A stretch of 64,000 bases of DNA. Source: Sporosalibacterium faouarense (GTDB lineage Bacteria > Bacillota > Clostridia > Tissierellales > VENL01). Position 1 is the stretch's first letter. The number at the start of each line of letters is the position of its first letter. Below the pieces are notes generated by a model. That model made no database searches. It was not told the DNA's origin and saw only the letters and a program-made list of their open reading frames with translations. This document shows, piece by piece, positions 43,995 through 53,127 of the stretch. Made by a program: the position numbers and the translations under genes. The DNA lies in contig NZ_JAETGO010000066.1 in NCBI RefSeq assembly GCF_016765695.1, positions 1 to 64,000 on the forward strand, in the 5' to 3' direction.

Positions 43995-46520
43995 TTAAAT
44001 AAATAGGTTAACATTTGACTCTTCTGCTGCGTCAAGATAAGCTGCAACTCCACCATATTCTACTCCATCTATCAATTCATCTTTAGTTATACCCATAAGA
44101 TCCATACTCATAGTGCAAGCTACCATTCTAATTCCAGATTTCTTAGCTAACTCTATAAGTTCTTCTAATGAATTAACATTTTTATCATTCATAACCTTTC
44201 TTATCATTTTAGGTCCCATACCAGCCATGTTCATATTAGATAATTGTAGCTTTTTACTACCTCTAGGCATCATCATTCCAAACATTTTATCCATAAATGA
44301 TTTTTTAACCTTTACTTTCTCTGGTTTTCTTAGTATATTTAAGCCCCAAAATGTAAAGAACATAGTCACTTCTTTTCCCATAGATGCAGCTCCATTTGCA
44401 ATAATAAATGAAGCAATAGCTTTATCTAAATCACCACTGAATACAACCATGGTCTTATCATCTTTGACGTTACCCATTATTTCCTTTTTGTTTGTATTTG
44501 CAACATTATTAACTTGTCCTTTTCCCTTTTTTATGAAAGCAGCAAACTCAATTTCTCTTTTTTCTGTCTTTAGAAGAGTATTCCCAGTTCTATTGCTCCA
44601 CGCTTTAATATCATAAACAAATCCTGGATCAGTAGCTGTAACCTCTAGTATATCTCCAACATTTAAAGTCTTCATCTTTTCATAAACCTGCATTATTGGC
44701 CCTGGGCATTGCAAACCACAAGCATTTAGTTTTACTGTTTCTCCAGTTACTTCATTTTCCAAACTAGTATCTACTACTTCAGGTTCTCCATCATCGTTAA
44801 AGCTTGCTTCAGGATTACATTGCACTCCTCCGCATTTATCCAAATCATCATCTTGGCAAAATACACAACTATAGGTTGTATACCCTCCGCTGAAATTTTT
44901 AACTTTCTTAAAGCCATTTTGCTTTAATATTCTTGTAGCTATATAAGCTCTCAATCCTATGGCACAATAAGGTATAATAAGCTTGTCTTTATCTAGCTCA
45001 TTCAATCTGTCTCTTAATTCATCAACAGGTATGTTTACTGACCCTTCAACATGCCCTAGTTCCCTTTCAATTGGCTCTCTTACATCTAGTATTATAGTGT
45101 TTTTCTTATCAATACTTTCAAATTCATTCCATAGTATTACATCCATATCTCCTTTTAATATGTTTTCAGCCGTAAATGCTGCCATATTAACTGGGTCCTT
45201 CGCTGAAGAGAATGGAGGTGCATAGGCAAGTTCAAGCTCTTTTAAATCATATATAGTTCCACCAAATCTTATAGAAGCTGCTATTACATCTATTCTCTTA
45301 TCTACACCGTTATATCCAACAATCTGTGTTCCTAAGACTTTTCCATCCATATCAAATATCAGTTTGATTGTCATTGGTATTGCACCAGGATAATACCCTG
45401 CATGGGATTTTGAGTGAATTAATGTTATCCTATAATCTTTTCCATACTCCATACCATTTCTTTTTAAAATCTTTTCATTATGACCAGTATTAGCAACCGT
45501 TAGGTCAAATACTTTTGCGATAGAAGTTCCTTGAGTTCCTTTGTATATTTCGTCTTTGCCAACTATATTATTTGCTGCAATTCTACCTTGTTTATTCGCA
45601 GGACCAGCTAAAGGAATCATTGTCTTTTTATCATTCATAAAATCTGTTACTTCTATTGCATCTCCTATAGCATAAATGCTCTCATCTTCAGTCCTAAGAT
45701 GATCATCAACAACTATTCCACCTCTTTCATTTAGCTTCAATCCGCAACTCTTTGCCAATTCATTATTTGGTCTAACTCCTATAGATAGAATTACTATATC
45801 TGCTTCAACCTTTCTTCCACTTTGAAGAGTGATTGTAGTTGTATCATCTTTTTTGTTGTATTCAAAGTTCTTAACTCCATCTTCTAGATATAAATTAACA
45901 TCCTTTGATTTAATATGTTGATGTATTATTTGTGCCATTTCATAGTCTACTGGAGCCATTACTTGATTTGCCATCTCTATTATAGAAACTTCTAACCCTC
46001 TATCATGAAGGTTTTCAGCCATTTCTATTCCAATGAAGCCTCCACCTATAACTGCAGCTCTTTTAGGCTTCTTATTATCAACGAATCCCTTTATATCATC
46101 AGTGTCTGGAATGTTCCAAAGTGAAAATATATTTGGACTCTCTATTCCTGGAATTGGTGGCTTAAGAGGACTTGATCCTGGTGATAATACCAGTACATCA
46201 TAGGATTCCTTATATACTTTCCCAGTGTCTAAATTCTTTACTTCTATTTCCTTTTTATCTCTATTAATTTTTGTTACTTCATTTTTTACTCTAACATCAA
46301 TATTAAATCTAGCCTTCATTGCCTCAGGTGTTTGAACTAGAAGTGCATCTCGTTCCTTTATTGTTTCGCCTATATAGTATGGTAATCCGCAGTTTGCAAA
46401 AGATATATATTCTCCTCTTTCAAACATAATTATTTCTGAATTTTCATCCATCCTTCTTAAACGAGCGGCTGTACTTGCTCCACCAGCTACTCCACCAACA
46501 ATTAGTACTTTTTTTGACAT
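43995..46520 (-). CDS. CoA-disulfide reductase / rhodanese / TusA / DsrE fusion
   Basis: An 841-aa multidomain sulfur-trafficking enzyme. The FAD/NAD(P)H disulfide reductase (about 1-445) has IVGGVAGGASTAARLRR, the redox Cys44 in SFANCGLPYY and the FAD motif SIYAIGDAIEV. A rhodanese domain (about 460-555) has PYCAIGLRAY with the active Cys. A Cys-rich linker (YSCVFCQDD, DKCGGVQC) leads to a TusA/SirA domain (about 595-670, NACGLQCPGPIMQV) and a DsrE-type domain (about 690-841, ACTMSMDLMGI). The likely role is reduction and transfer of persulfide or polysulfide sulfur. An ArsR-site overlaps its promoter. Confidence 0.93.
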   Translation of the reverse strand: MSKKVLIVGGVAGGASTAARLRRMDENSEIIMFERGEYISFANCGLPYYIGETIKERDALLVQTPEAMKARFNIDVRVKNEVTKINRDKKEIEVKNLDTGKVYKESYDVLVLSPGSSPLKPPIPGIESPNIFSLWNIPDTDDIKGFVDNKKPKRAAVIGGGFIGIEMAENLHDRGLEVSIIEMANQVMAPVDYEMAQIIHQHIKSKDVNLYLEDGVKNFEYNKKDDTTTITLQSGRKVEADIVILSIGVRPNNELAKSCGLKLNERGGIVVDDHLRTEDESIYAIGDAIEVTDFMNDKKTMIPLAGPANKQGRIAANNIVGKDEIYKGTQGTSIAKVFDLTVANTGHNEKILKRNGMEYGKDYRITLIHSKSHAGYYPGAIPMTIKLIFDMDGKVLGTQIVGYNGVDKRIDVIAASIRFGGTIYDLKELELAYAPPFSSAKDPVNMAAFTAENILKGDMDVILWNEFESIDKKNTIILDVREPIERELGHVEGSVNIPVDELRDRLNELDKDKLIIPYCAIGLRAYIATRILKQNGFKKVKNFSGGYTTYSCVFCQDDDLDKCGGVQCNPEASFNDDGEPEVVDTSLENEVTGETVKLNACGLQCPGPIMQVYEKMKTLNVGDILEVTATDPGFVYDIKAWSNRTGNTLLKTEKREIEFAAFIKKGKGQVNNVANTNKKEIMGNVKDDKTMVVFSGDLDKAIASFIIANGAASMGKEVTMFFTFWGLNILRKPEKVKVKKSFMDKMFGMMMPRGSKKLQLSNMNMAGMGPKMIRKVMNDKNVNSLEELIELAKKSGIRMVACTMSMDLMGITKDELIDGVEYGGVAAYLDAAEESNVNLFI

Positions 46521-46536
46521 GTATATTCCTCCTTAT

Positions 46537-46560
46537 TTCGTTATATCGTAATATTACGAA
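46537..46560. promoter_or_regulatory. ArsR operator over the CoA-disulfide reductase promoter
   Basis: Contains the perfect palindrome TCGTAATATTACGA (46546-46559). On the minus strand TTGAGT (46579-46574) and TAATAT (46556-46551) form a promoter with 17-bp spacing, so the palindrome covers the -10. The same 24-bp block, 19 of 24 positions identical, covers the -10 of the arsR gene itself. Confidence 0.75.
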
Positions 46561-46621
46561 TTATAGATATTTTACTCAAAAAAAATCATTACTATTTTAA
46601 TGATTTTTTAATTTATTAATT

Positions 46622-46915
46622 TTAAAATATATGATTTAATACATTTCTCACGTCTTCATTTATTACATAATAATTTACTTCTGTTCCACTTCTTCGTCCC
46701 TCTACTATTCCAGCCGATTTTAGTTTAGCTAGATGCTGAGAAACCGTAGATTGTGGAATGCTTAAACATGTCTGTATGTTAGTTACATTCCTTCCTTCTT
46801 CCTGCATTAACCCTCTAACAATACAAAGTCTTATGGGATGAGCTATTGCCTTTAGTAGTTCGGCTTTATCTTCAAGTTCTTTCATATCAAATTTCATTTC
46901 TTTAATTGTAATCAC
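46622..46915 (-). CDS. ArsR-family transcriptional repressor
   Basis: A 97-aa winged-helix repressor. KAIAHPIRLCIVRGL (about 22-36) and the recognition helix IPQSTVSQHLAKLKSAGIV (about 53-71) are typical, followed by GTEVNYYVI in the wing. Cys31 and Cys50 are its only cysteines and could sense persulfide, as in SqrR/BigR-type relatives, though their positions differ from those proteins. Start is a GTG at 46915 or an ATG six codons later. It lies between its sulfur-enzyme target and a divergent membrane gene and carries its own operator. Confidence 0.9.
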   Translation of the reverse strand: MITIKEMKFDMKELEDKAELLKAIAHPIRLCIVRGLMQEEGRNVTNIQTCLSIPQSTVSQHLAKLKSAGIVEGRRSGTEVNYYVINEDVRNVLNHIF

Positions 46916-46926
46916 CTCTATAGTAA

Positions 46927-46950
46927 ATCGTTATATCATTATATTACAAT
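46927..46950. promoter_or_regulatory. ArsR autoregulatory operator
   Basis: The block TCGTTATATC followed by ATTATATTACAA repeats the site at 46537-46560. The arsR promoter, TTGACA (46969-46964) and TAATAT (46946-46941) with 17-bp spacing, has its -10 inside the block in the same register as at the target promoter. Confidence 0.75.
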
Positions 46951-47065
46951 ATTCTATGTTAATTGTCAATTATTATACAAGCCTTTTCATAAAATCCTTT
47001 ATTATATTGTCATTCTATAGTATATTGATATTAATAGTCTTAAATCACAAAGAAGGAGGAATGAT

Positions 47066-48307
47066 ATGCCGATAACTGAAAATAAGAAAATATCCGTATT
47101 ATTGATTTTTCCAATATCGCTAATTATTTTAGCTTTTATTTTCGATGATACTAGTAATATTGTTAACGGACTCTATAGAATTATTATAAACCCAGATATA
47201 CTTTTAACAGATTACTTAAAAGTAGGTGGTTTAGGAGCAACCTTTATAAACTCAGCTATATTATCCCTGCTAAATATATACTTAATAAAAAAGCTGGATA
47301 TTAAAGTTAATGGTATTTCTATAGCAGCTATATTCATAATTACTGGTTTTGCTTTTTTAGGAAAGAATATTTATAATGTTTGGCCGATTTATCTAGGAGG
47401 ATATCTATATTCTAGATACCAAAAAAGTTCTTTTAAAAGCGTTGCCTTAATCACTATGTTTGGTACAGCTATTTCACCTTTAGTCAATGAAATAAGCTAT
47501 GGCCTTAATTTACCTTATCCTATTAATATTTTGGCTGGAATTTTAGTTGGGGTACTTGCAGGTTTTGTTCTTCCACCTTTATCAGCTCATTTATTAAGGG
47601 CTCATGCTGGTTACAGTCTTTACAATATTGGATTTACTGCTGGATTTTTAGGCACAGTTATAGCCTCACTACTAAGAAGCTTTGGTTTAACTATAGAAAG
47701 CACACTTATACTTTCTAATGAATATGATTTACTAATGAAGATATATCTAACGAGTTTTTTCATATTACTTATTATTATAGGGTTTATCTTCAATGAAAAG
47801 AGCTTTAAAAACTATTCTGATATCTTTGAATATAGTGGTAGACTTATAACAGACTTTACTCAATTAACTAACTTCGGCATTGCCTTAATAAATATGGGGA
47901 TCATGGGTTTAATAGGGATGATTTATGTAATAATATCTAGAGGAGTAGTAGATGGTCCTATTGTAGGAGCATTGCTTACTATTGTTGGATTTGCATCTTT
48001 TGGTAAGCATCCTAAGAACTGTATTCCTATTTTAATAGGTGTTTTTTTAGGAAGCTTAGTTAATATTTGGGATGGTCAATCTACTGTTGTTATAATAGCT
48101 GGATTGTTTGGTACTACTTTAGCGCCTATTGCTGGAGAGTATGGCTGGTTAAGAGGAATTCTCGCTGGATTCCTACACTTGTCAGTTGTGATGAATATAG
48201 GTGTTATACATGGAGGAATAAACCTATATAATAACGGTTTCTCAGGGGGATTAGTTGCTTCTTTCCTAGTACCAATAATTGACGCATTTAAGAAGGAGGA
48301 TAAATAA
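47066..48307 (+). CDS. DUF1576 membrane protein
   Basis: A 413-aa polytopic membrane protein with 11 or 12 helices. Two similar halves are suggested by GFAFLGKNIYNVWPIYLGGYL and VGFASFGKHPKNCIPILIGVFLG, each with glycine-rich helices, as in inverted-repeat transporters. Transported substrate unknown. AGAAGGAGG precedes the ATG. The gene is divergent from arsR, and the 113-aa gene follows directly. Confidence 0.85.
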   Translation: MPITENKKISVLLIFPISLIILAFIFDDTSNIVNGLYRIIINPDILLTDYLKVGGLGATFINSAILSLLNIYLIKKLDIKVNGISIAAIFIITGFAFLGKNIYNVWPIYLGGYLYSRYQKSSFKSVALITMFGTAISPLVNEISYGLNLPYPINILAGILVGVLAGFVLPPLSAHLLRAHAGYSLYNIGFTAGFLGTVIASLLRSFGLTIESTLILSNEYDLLMKIYLTSFFILLIIIGFIFNEKSFKNYSDIFEYSGRLITDFTQLTNFGIALINMGIMGLIGMIYVIISRGVVDGPIVGALLTIVGFASFGKHPKNCIPILIGVFLGSLVNIWDGQSTVVIIAGLFGTTLAPIAGEYGWLRGILAGFLHLSVVMNIGVIHGGINLYNNGFSGGLVASFLVPIIDAFKKEDK

Positions 48308-48649
48308 ATGAAGCATGAAGTGAAAAAAATATCTAAAATAATAGATGAACTGGTTACATTCTGTCTATTGCATGGCACCAATTCAATGAATATTTCAGTT
48401 GAAAATAGCGAGGAATATTTTAAGATTTCCATAAGTGGTGATAGTATAGATTGTAAAGATAAAAGAGTGAAAAAGCTAAAGCAGCTGCTTTCAGGTCCAA
48501 GACAAACAGAAATTGAAGAATATTATTGGGAGTTAGCCGGTGAAAATGATCGTGATACTGAGCTATGTCTAGTTGGAGCCATGATAGATAAAGCTGAAGT
48601 AAATTATGACGAGAAAGATCTGTCTATAACTTTGTATAGATATAAATAA
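48308..48649 (+). CDS. Hypothetical protein, 113 aa, coupled to DUF1576
   Basis: Not recognised. Soluble, with a helix (about 1-21) then strands (MNISVENSEEYFKISISGD), a basic helix (DKRVKKLKQLL), and a final strand pair. The layout loosely resembles a small GHKL-like or ligand-binding domain. It starts at the base after the DUF1576 stop, so it is almost certainly co-translated and may regulate that membrane protein. Confidence 0.65.
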   Translation: MKHEVKKISKIIDELVTFCLLHGTNSMNISVENSEEYFKISISGDSIDCKDKRVKKLKQLLSGPRQTEIEEYYWELAGENDRDTELCLVGAMIDKAEVNYDEKDLSITLYRYK

Positions 48650-48667
48650 GAATACGATTATTGCTTG

Positions 48668-48696
48668 AAAAAACACCTTGAAAAGGTGTTTTTTTA
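48668..48696 (+). terminator. Terminator of the DUF1576 operon
   Basis: AAAACACCTT (48670-48679) pairs with AAGGTGTTTT (48683-48692) around a short loop and continues as a T-run. Confidence 0.85.
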
Positions 48697-48752
48697 TTAT
48701 AGTACTAGCTACTAAAATAGCTAATAAAAAATCTCTAGTAGGTTCGGTCGCT

Positions 48753-49295
48753 TTAAAAATCACTCATTCTAATCTCATTACCTTTATCATCATAAAAAGT
48801 AAGTACAGCACTTCCATAGTCTTTTTCAGTAAACTTATACACTATTAAATAATAATCTTCATTAGCAATATTCTCATTATAAACTACTTCTTGAAAATCT
48901 AATTTTATATTATCTATCTGATGCCCTTTATTCTCTCCGAAAACAGCGTATAGTCTATAGAAAACTTCACCGTGGTATCCAAGGTTATAAGTCCCAAACC
49001 CTTGATTCGTTGAACTGCCACCAATCCTTTTATATTGTCCACCAAACTTTTTTTCATAATATGACATCCCTATATGCTTTTCTCTACTCTTATCCTCAAA
49101 TGTATACTCAAATGTATACATAAAATACTCACAGTCTTTACTCAAATGTTTCTTTATACTAACATCATAGCCTACTTCAGATTCAATATGTTCTTCAATA
49201 TTATTAAATTCTACATACTTAGTATTGTTGTATAATAGTATACTTGTAAAAATAACAGATGATAATATTATAATTGTTATAATTATCTTCTTCAT
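48753..49295 (-). CDS. Secreted or membrane-anchored hypothetical protein, 180 aa
   Basis: Not recognised. An N-terminal hydrophobic helix (about 3-22, KIIITIIILSSVIFTSILL) has no lipobox and is probably an uncleaved anchor. The rest is beta-rich and Tyr-rich, with a single Cys (SKDCEYFMY). It is the last of three minus-strand genes for small membrane or exported proteins with no known relatives. Confidence 0.65.
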   Translation of the reverse strand: MKKIIITIIILSSVIFTSILLYNNTKYVEFNNIEEHIESEVGYDVSIKKHLSKDCEYFMYTFEYTFEDKSREKHIGMSYYEKKFGGQYKRIGGSSTNQGFGTYNLGYHGEVFYRLYAVFGENKGHQIDNIKLDFQEVVYNENIANEDYYLIVYKFTEKDYGSAVLTFYDDKGNEIRMSDF

Positions 49296-49371
49296 AAATA
49301 TAAATCTCCTAATTATATTAATACAAATCTTTTCTTTCTTATTTTTATTAACAATCTCTCAAAACCATCAG

Positions 49372-49947
49372 CTAATCATCAATATTAAGAAAATAGAGAT
49401 AATTATCATTTTCTTCAATGCTGTCATTTAAAGACTGAATTGAGTTTATCCAAGTATCATTATTTATAATCTCTAATTCATTTATTTGGTAGTCAATTTC
49501 ATCTCTGTACTCTTCAATTGTGCTATTTAATATTTGGATTAATCCATATATTTTTTCTATTTTAACTATTTCCTCTTCTTTCAGTATTAGGACCTCTTTA
49601 TCTCCTTGTATATATTCTAAATCCTTTCGAATATTAAATAATACTTCTGCTGTCTTGTTTTCAATTGGTTTATTTTCTAATTTTAACATGTAGTATTCTA
49701 CTTTATTCATTTCAGCAGACAAGTCTCTAAATACTTGTACAGTCCTCATATTCATTTTCTTTGATTGCAGAGTTGCTTCGATCTGCTTTTCGGCCCTTTG
49801 AAAATTCTTTATCATACTATTTAAATTATTACTAACCTCAGCATTTATTATATTCTCATACAAATTGTTTCTATTATATTGACTAAGTATGACAATACTA
49901 CTTACTACAAAATATAATATGAAAAACGCAAGCAATCTTCTATTCAT
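49372..49947 (-). CDS. Membrane-anchored helical hypothetical protein, 191 aa
   Basis: Not recognised. One N-terminal helix (about 5-23, LLAFFILYFVVSSIVIL) precedes an extracellular, almost wholly helical and charged region with coiled-coil character (about 40-165), resembling the periplasmic four-helix bundles of sensory proteins but lacking any signalling domain. AAGAAGG lies before the ATG. Confidence 0.65.
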   Translation of the reverse strand: MNRRLLAFFILYFVVSSIVILSQYNRNNLYENIINAEVSNNLNSMIKNFQRAEKQIEATLQSKKMNMRTVQVFRDLSAEMNKVEYYMLKLENKPIENKTAEVLFNIRKDLEYIQGDKEVLILKEEEIVKIEKIYGLIQILNSTIEEYRDEIDYQINELEIINNDTWINSIQSLNDSIEENDNYLYFLNIDD

Positions 49948-50029
49948 AGAAAACCTTCTTTCTGATTCAAGTTCAGGTCATATAAATATTAATAAAATTA
50001 TTTCTTATCAAAATTCATTTCCAAACAAT

Positions 50030-50365
50030 TCAAATTTCAGATTTTTTATTACTGAACATTCCTTTTATATGTTTAAAATTAATTAACAAATAGACAAGAA
50101 GCATTTGTTTAACGTCAGTGATTTTCATAATTTTAATGCCACCATAAATTAATGCAAATATTAAAAAGGTATATCCAACAGCTTTCGAATAGACCTTTTC
50201 TCCATCAATGAATACAAGTCCTAAAGTAAAGGTTACTGCAGTTATAAGACTCCAGATAATAGAATTTCCTATGGTCTCATTCGATATAAAGTAGCTAATG
50301 CATATAAAAATAATAAGTGATATAACAAAAAAGGCAACTAAGAATTTCGTTTCTTTACTTATCAT
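50030..50365 (-). CDS. Small membrane protein, 111 aa
   Basis: Not recognised. Three predicted helices (about 7-29, 34-55 and 62-80) and a basic tail (HIKGMFSNKKSEI). GAAAGGGG precedes the ATG. It lies upstream of the two exported unknown proteins on the same strand. Confidence 0.6.
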   Translation of the reverse strand: MISKETKFLVAFFVISLIIFICISYFISNETIGNSIIWSLITAVTFTLGLVFIDGEKVYSKAVGYTFLIFALIYGGIKIMKITDVKQMLLVYLLINFKHIKGMFSNKKSEI

Positions 50366-50825
50366 ACTTATACCCCTTTCAATAATAGAAGAATATACTT
50401 GTAACTTCTTAATTCTAATATATAATTTTTATAGAAAAATACTATCTGACCCTAAATTTTTGCTGTTAATAAAGTAAAGTAAAATAATATTATATATTTT
50501 TTATTTTCCATATAATCTTAAATCTTGGATTTTAATTATATATTCTTTTAAGAATTTTTTATGCTGTAATGTTATTTACAACAATAACATTTATCCATTT
50601 TTTTGTCTATAAGTCAATTTATTGAAAATATTTTATTCTATAATACTACTCCAACACAATAGATTAGCAATTCTAAAGTACAAAAGCTATTAGAAAATTA
50701 TAACTCTAGCAATATAATTTTCCTCATTAAAAACACCCCATAACTAGTACTTAAACTATACTATTTATGTGGTGTCTAATAAGTTTTATTAATTTTTAAA
50801 AATTATTTTTTTATCTCTATGCCTT
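50366..50825. other. Intergenic region with the chemoreceptor terminator
   Basis: Very AT-rich and without coding potential. ACACCCCATAA (50733-50743) pairs with TTTATGTGGTGT (50764-50775) and a T5 run follows on the minus strand, giving a terminator about 50 bp beyond the chemoreceptor stop. Nothing else was recognised. Confidence 0.6.
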
Positions 50826-52604
50826 TTATTTATCTTCTAATTTAAACATTCCTATTATCTCATTCAAATCATCTGCTAGTTCCTTTAATTGTTTAGAATG
50901 AGAGCTAATTTCTTCAATGGAAGCTAATTGCTCTTCAGTAGATGCTGAAACCTGTTGAGTTGCAGCAGAGTTTTCTTCTGCGACAGATGCTAGTCCATTA
51001 ATTACTCCCACAATCTCATCCTTTTTATTCTCCATATCTATATTATAATCTTTAACCTTTGTAACTTGTGCAATCAAGTCTTGTAGTGATGAGGAAATTT
51101 TGTCAAATACCTCTTGTGTGTCAGTTACTGCTACATTACTCTCTTGAACAATTTTTTCTGTATTATACATTGCATTAACGGCTTTTTTAGATTTATCTTG
51201 TATTCCCATAACCAATTGACTAACTTGACTAACTGCATTTGTAACTTGTTCAGCAAGTCCCCTTACCTCATCTGCAACCACAGCAAAGCCTTTTCCATGT
51301 TCCCCTGCTCTTGCAGCCTCTATGGCAGCATTTAATGCCAATAAATTAGTTTGTTCTGCTATCTGTCCTATGGTTTCAGTAATAGAGCCAATTTCTTCAG
51401 AGCTTTTATCAACATCAAGGATAATGCCATTGATATCTTTCATAGCTTGAGTATTTTCATTTGATTTATCTATCAATATTTTTATTTTACTAATACCATC
51501 GTTTCCTAATTTTTCAGTGTTTAGTGATATTTCATTCATCTTTTCACTAGCCGTAGTTACATCATCAATTCCTTTTGCTAAGTCATTAATATTCTGTACT
51601 CCAAGATTAACATCCTTAGCCTGCTCTGTAGAGCTTTTAGCGATTTCTTCTATGGTTAGGGCGACTTCATTTGTAGCAACAGATGTTTGATCTGTGATTT
51701 CTGATAAAACTGTTGAAGATTCTTTAACCTTTTCCGATGATACCTTAACAGTCGTAATTAAGCCTTTCATACTATTTACCATAGTAGTAACAGACTCACT
51801 AAGTATACCTATTTCATCCTTATTTTTAATCTCATTTATCTTAGACTTAGAAATATCTAAATTACCTTCTGACACCTCTTTAATTGCATAGGTTAATTTC
51901 TTTATTGGATTAGATACACTATTTGCATATAATATAATAATTATTAATCCTATTACTAAAAATGCACTTAAGCAAATTATTAATATCTTTAATATTGCAT
52001 TAGCCCCTTTATTAAAGTCCTGCATATATGCCCCTGAGAAAACAACCCAATTCCAGTTTGGATCTAGCTCAGAGTATGATATTTTTTCTCCTATCCTTTC
52101 TGAGTTTGGTAAATCCCATGAATAATAGGTGTATCCTCCGCCAGATTTAGCCTTACTTATCTGGTCTTGAACAAGTAGAAAATCATTTCCACTTTTATCC
52201 TTAGCTTCCCATACATTTTCTCCTTCTAAACTAGGATGCATAGCTTCATAACCATCTATAGTATAAGCTCCTATATAGCCATCTTCGCCAAGATCTATTT
52301 CCTTATTGATTGGTCTTGTACCATCTTCCCCTTTTTCTCCTAATATGTATTCTCTTACCTGTTCTTGAGCTTCTTCCAGTGTAAGATTACCTTTTTCAAC
52401 TTCTTGTTGCTTAGCATCAATTAACTGCAACGTCATTTTAACACTATTTTTTAAAATCTGTCTTCCTTGTTCATTTAGCTGAGACTTTGATACATTGTAG
52501 CTAATTATCCCTACAGTAAGCATTGGAACTATCAGCAACAATGTTGTAAGTATAACTAGCTTCCTTTTGTAGGATGATTTGATTAACCCTTTATTTTTCT
52601 TCAT
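50826..52604 (-). CDS. Methyl-accepting chemotaxis protein with Cache sensor
   Basis: A 592-aa chemoreceptor. Membrane helices at about 13-35 and 208-230 flank an extracellular Cache-type sensor, with [21 protein letters not shown] described by its core [11 protein letters not shown], and [16 protein letters not shown] (about 230-285) and a long signalling coil follow, whose tip is [19 protein letters not shown], then [15 protein letters not shown]. The ligand is unknown. No chemotaxis genes are adjacent. Confidence 0.95.
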   Translation of the reverse strand: MKKNKGLIKSSYKRKLVILTTLLLIVPMLTVGIISYNVSKSQLNEQGRQILKNSVKMTLQLIDAKQQEVEKGNLTLEEAQEQVREYILGEKGEDGTRPINKEIDLGEDGYIGAYTIDGYEAMHPSLEGENVWEAKDKSGNDFLLVQDQISKAKSGGGYTYYSWDLPNSERIGEKISYSELDPNWNWVVFSGAYMQDFNKGANAILKILIICLSAFLVIGLIIIILYANSVSNPIKKLTYAIKEVSEGNLDISKSKINEIKNKDEIGILSESVTTMVNSMKGLITTVKVSSEKVKESSTVLSEITDQTSVATNEVALTIEEIAKSSTEQAKDVNLGVQNINDLAKGIDDVTTASEKMNEISLNTEKLGNDGISKIKILIDKSNENTQAMKDINGIILDVDKSSEEIGSITETIGQIAEQTNLLALNAAIEAARAGEHGKGFAVVADEVRGLAEQVTNAVSQVSQLVMGIQDKSKKAVNAMYNTEKIVQESNVAVTDTQEVFDKISSSLQDLIAQVTKVKDYNIDMENKKDEIVGVINGLASVAEENSAATQQVSASTEEQLASIEEISSHSKQLKELADDLNEIIGMFKLEDK

Positions 52605-52889
52605 ATTACTTCCCCCTTGATTGTTTAATTATTAAATCAACTCATTTTTTATTAATTAGTGCATATAAATATTAAATAAAATAAACAAGACATCACATTA
52701 ATTATAATTTCAACAAATTTCTCATTATTCCTTTTTTTAGCTCTTGTTAAATTCTAACACTGAAATATATGAACAAATTGTATAATTAAACATTTTTATT
52801 TAATATGATAATTTTTTTAAATCTGATATGTATAATAAGACATGTAATCTACGAAAATTTTTTCGAAATAATTTATAGATAGATAAATC

Positions 52890-52995
52890 TAACCCTACAT
52901 TATCTGTTATGGACTATGCCTACTGGTCAAGCTAAGGGTATCTTGACTGATATGAGAGCAAAAGAATCTACTCACTAGGAAATTCATAGTTTGAT
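52890..52995 (+). pseudogene. cotJC: Degenerate cotJC fragment
   Basis: GGACTATGCCTACTGG (from 52910) and ATCTTGACTGATAT repeat the intact cotJC sequence at about 55256-55302 with scattered changes, ending near TCACTAGGAAATT (intact TCACTGGGAAATT). Upstream, CCTACATTA matches the cotJC sequence about 100 bp earlier, so an internal deletion is likely. Stops break the frame. No other gene was found in 52605-53127. Confidence 0.8.
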
Positions 52996-53078
52996 TCTTT
53001 AATAATGTTCATATATTAAGTTGAAGAAAGCCTAGTATCACAAATACTCTATTTCTATGATTTGATTTAAAATTAAAA

Positions 53079-53115
53079 GGACTGTAGCATCACCCTTTAG
53101 TTGATAACACAGTCC
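53079..53115 (-). terminator. Terminator of the repeat lipoprotein gene
   Basis: GGACTGT (53079-53085) pairs with ACAGTCC (53109-53115), followed on the minus strand by TTTTAATTTT, 13 bp beyond the stop. Confidence 0.7.
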
Positions 53116-53127
53116 ATTTTAACCTTA

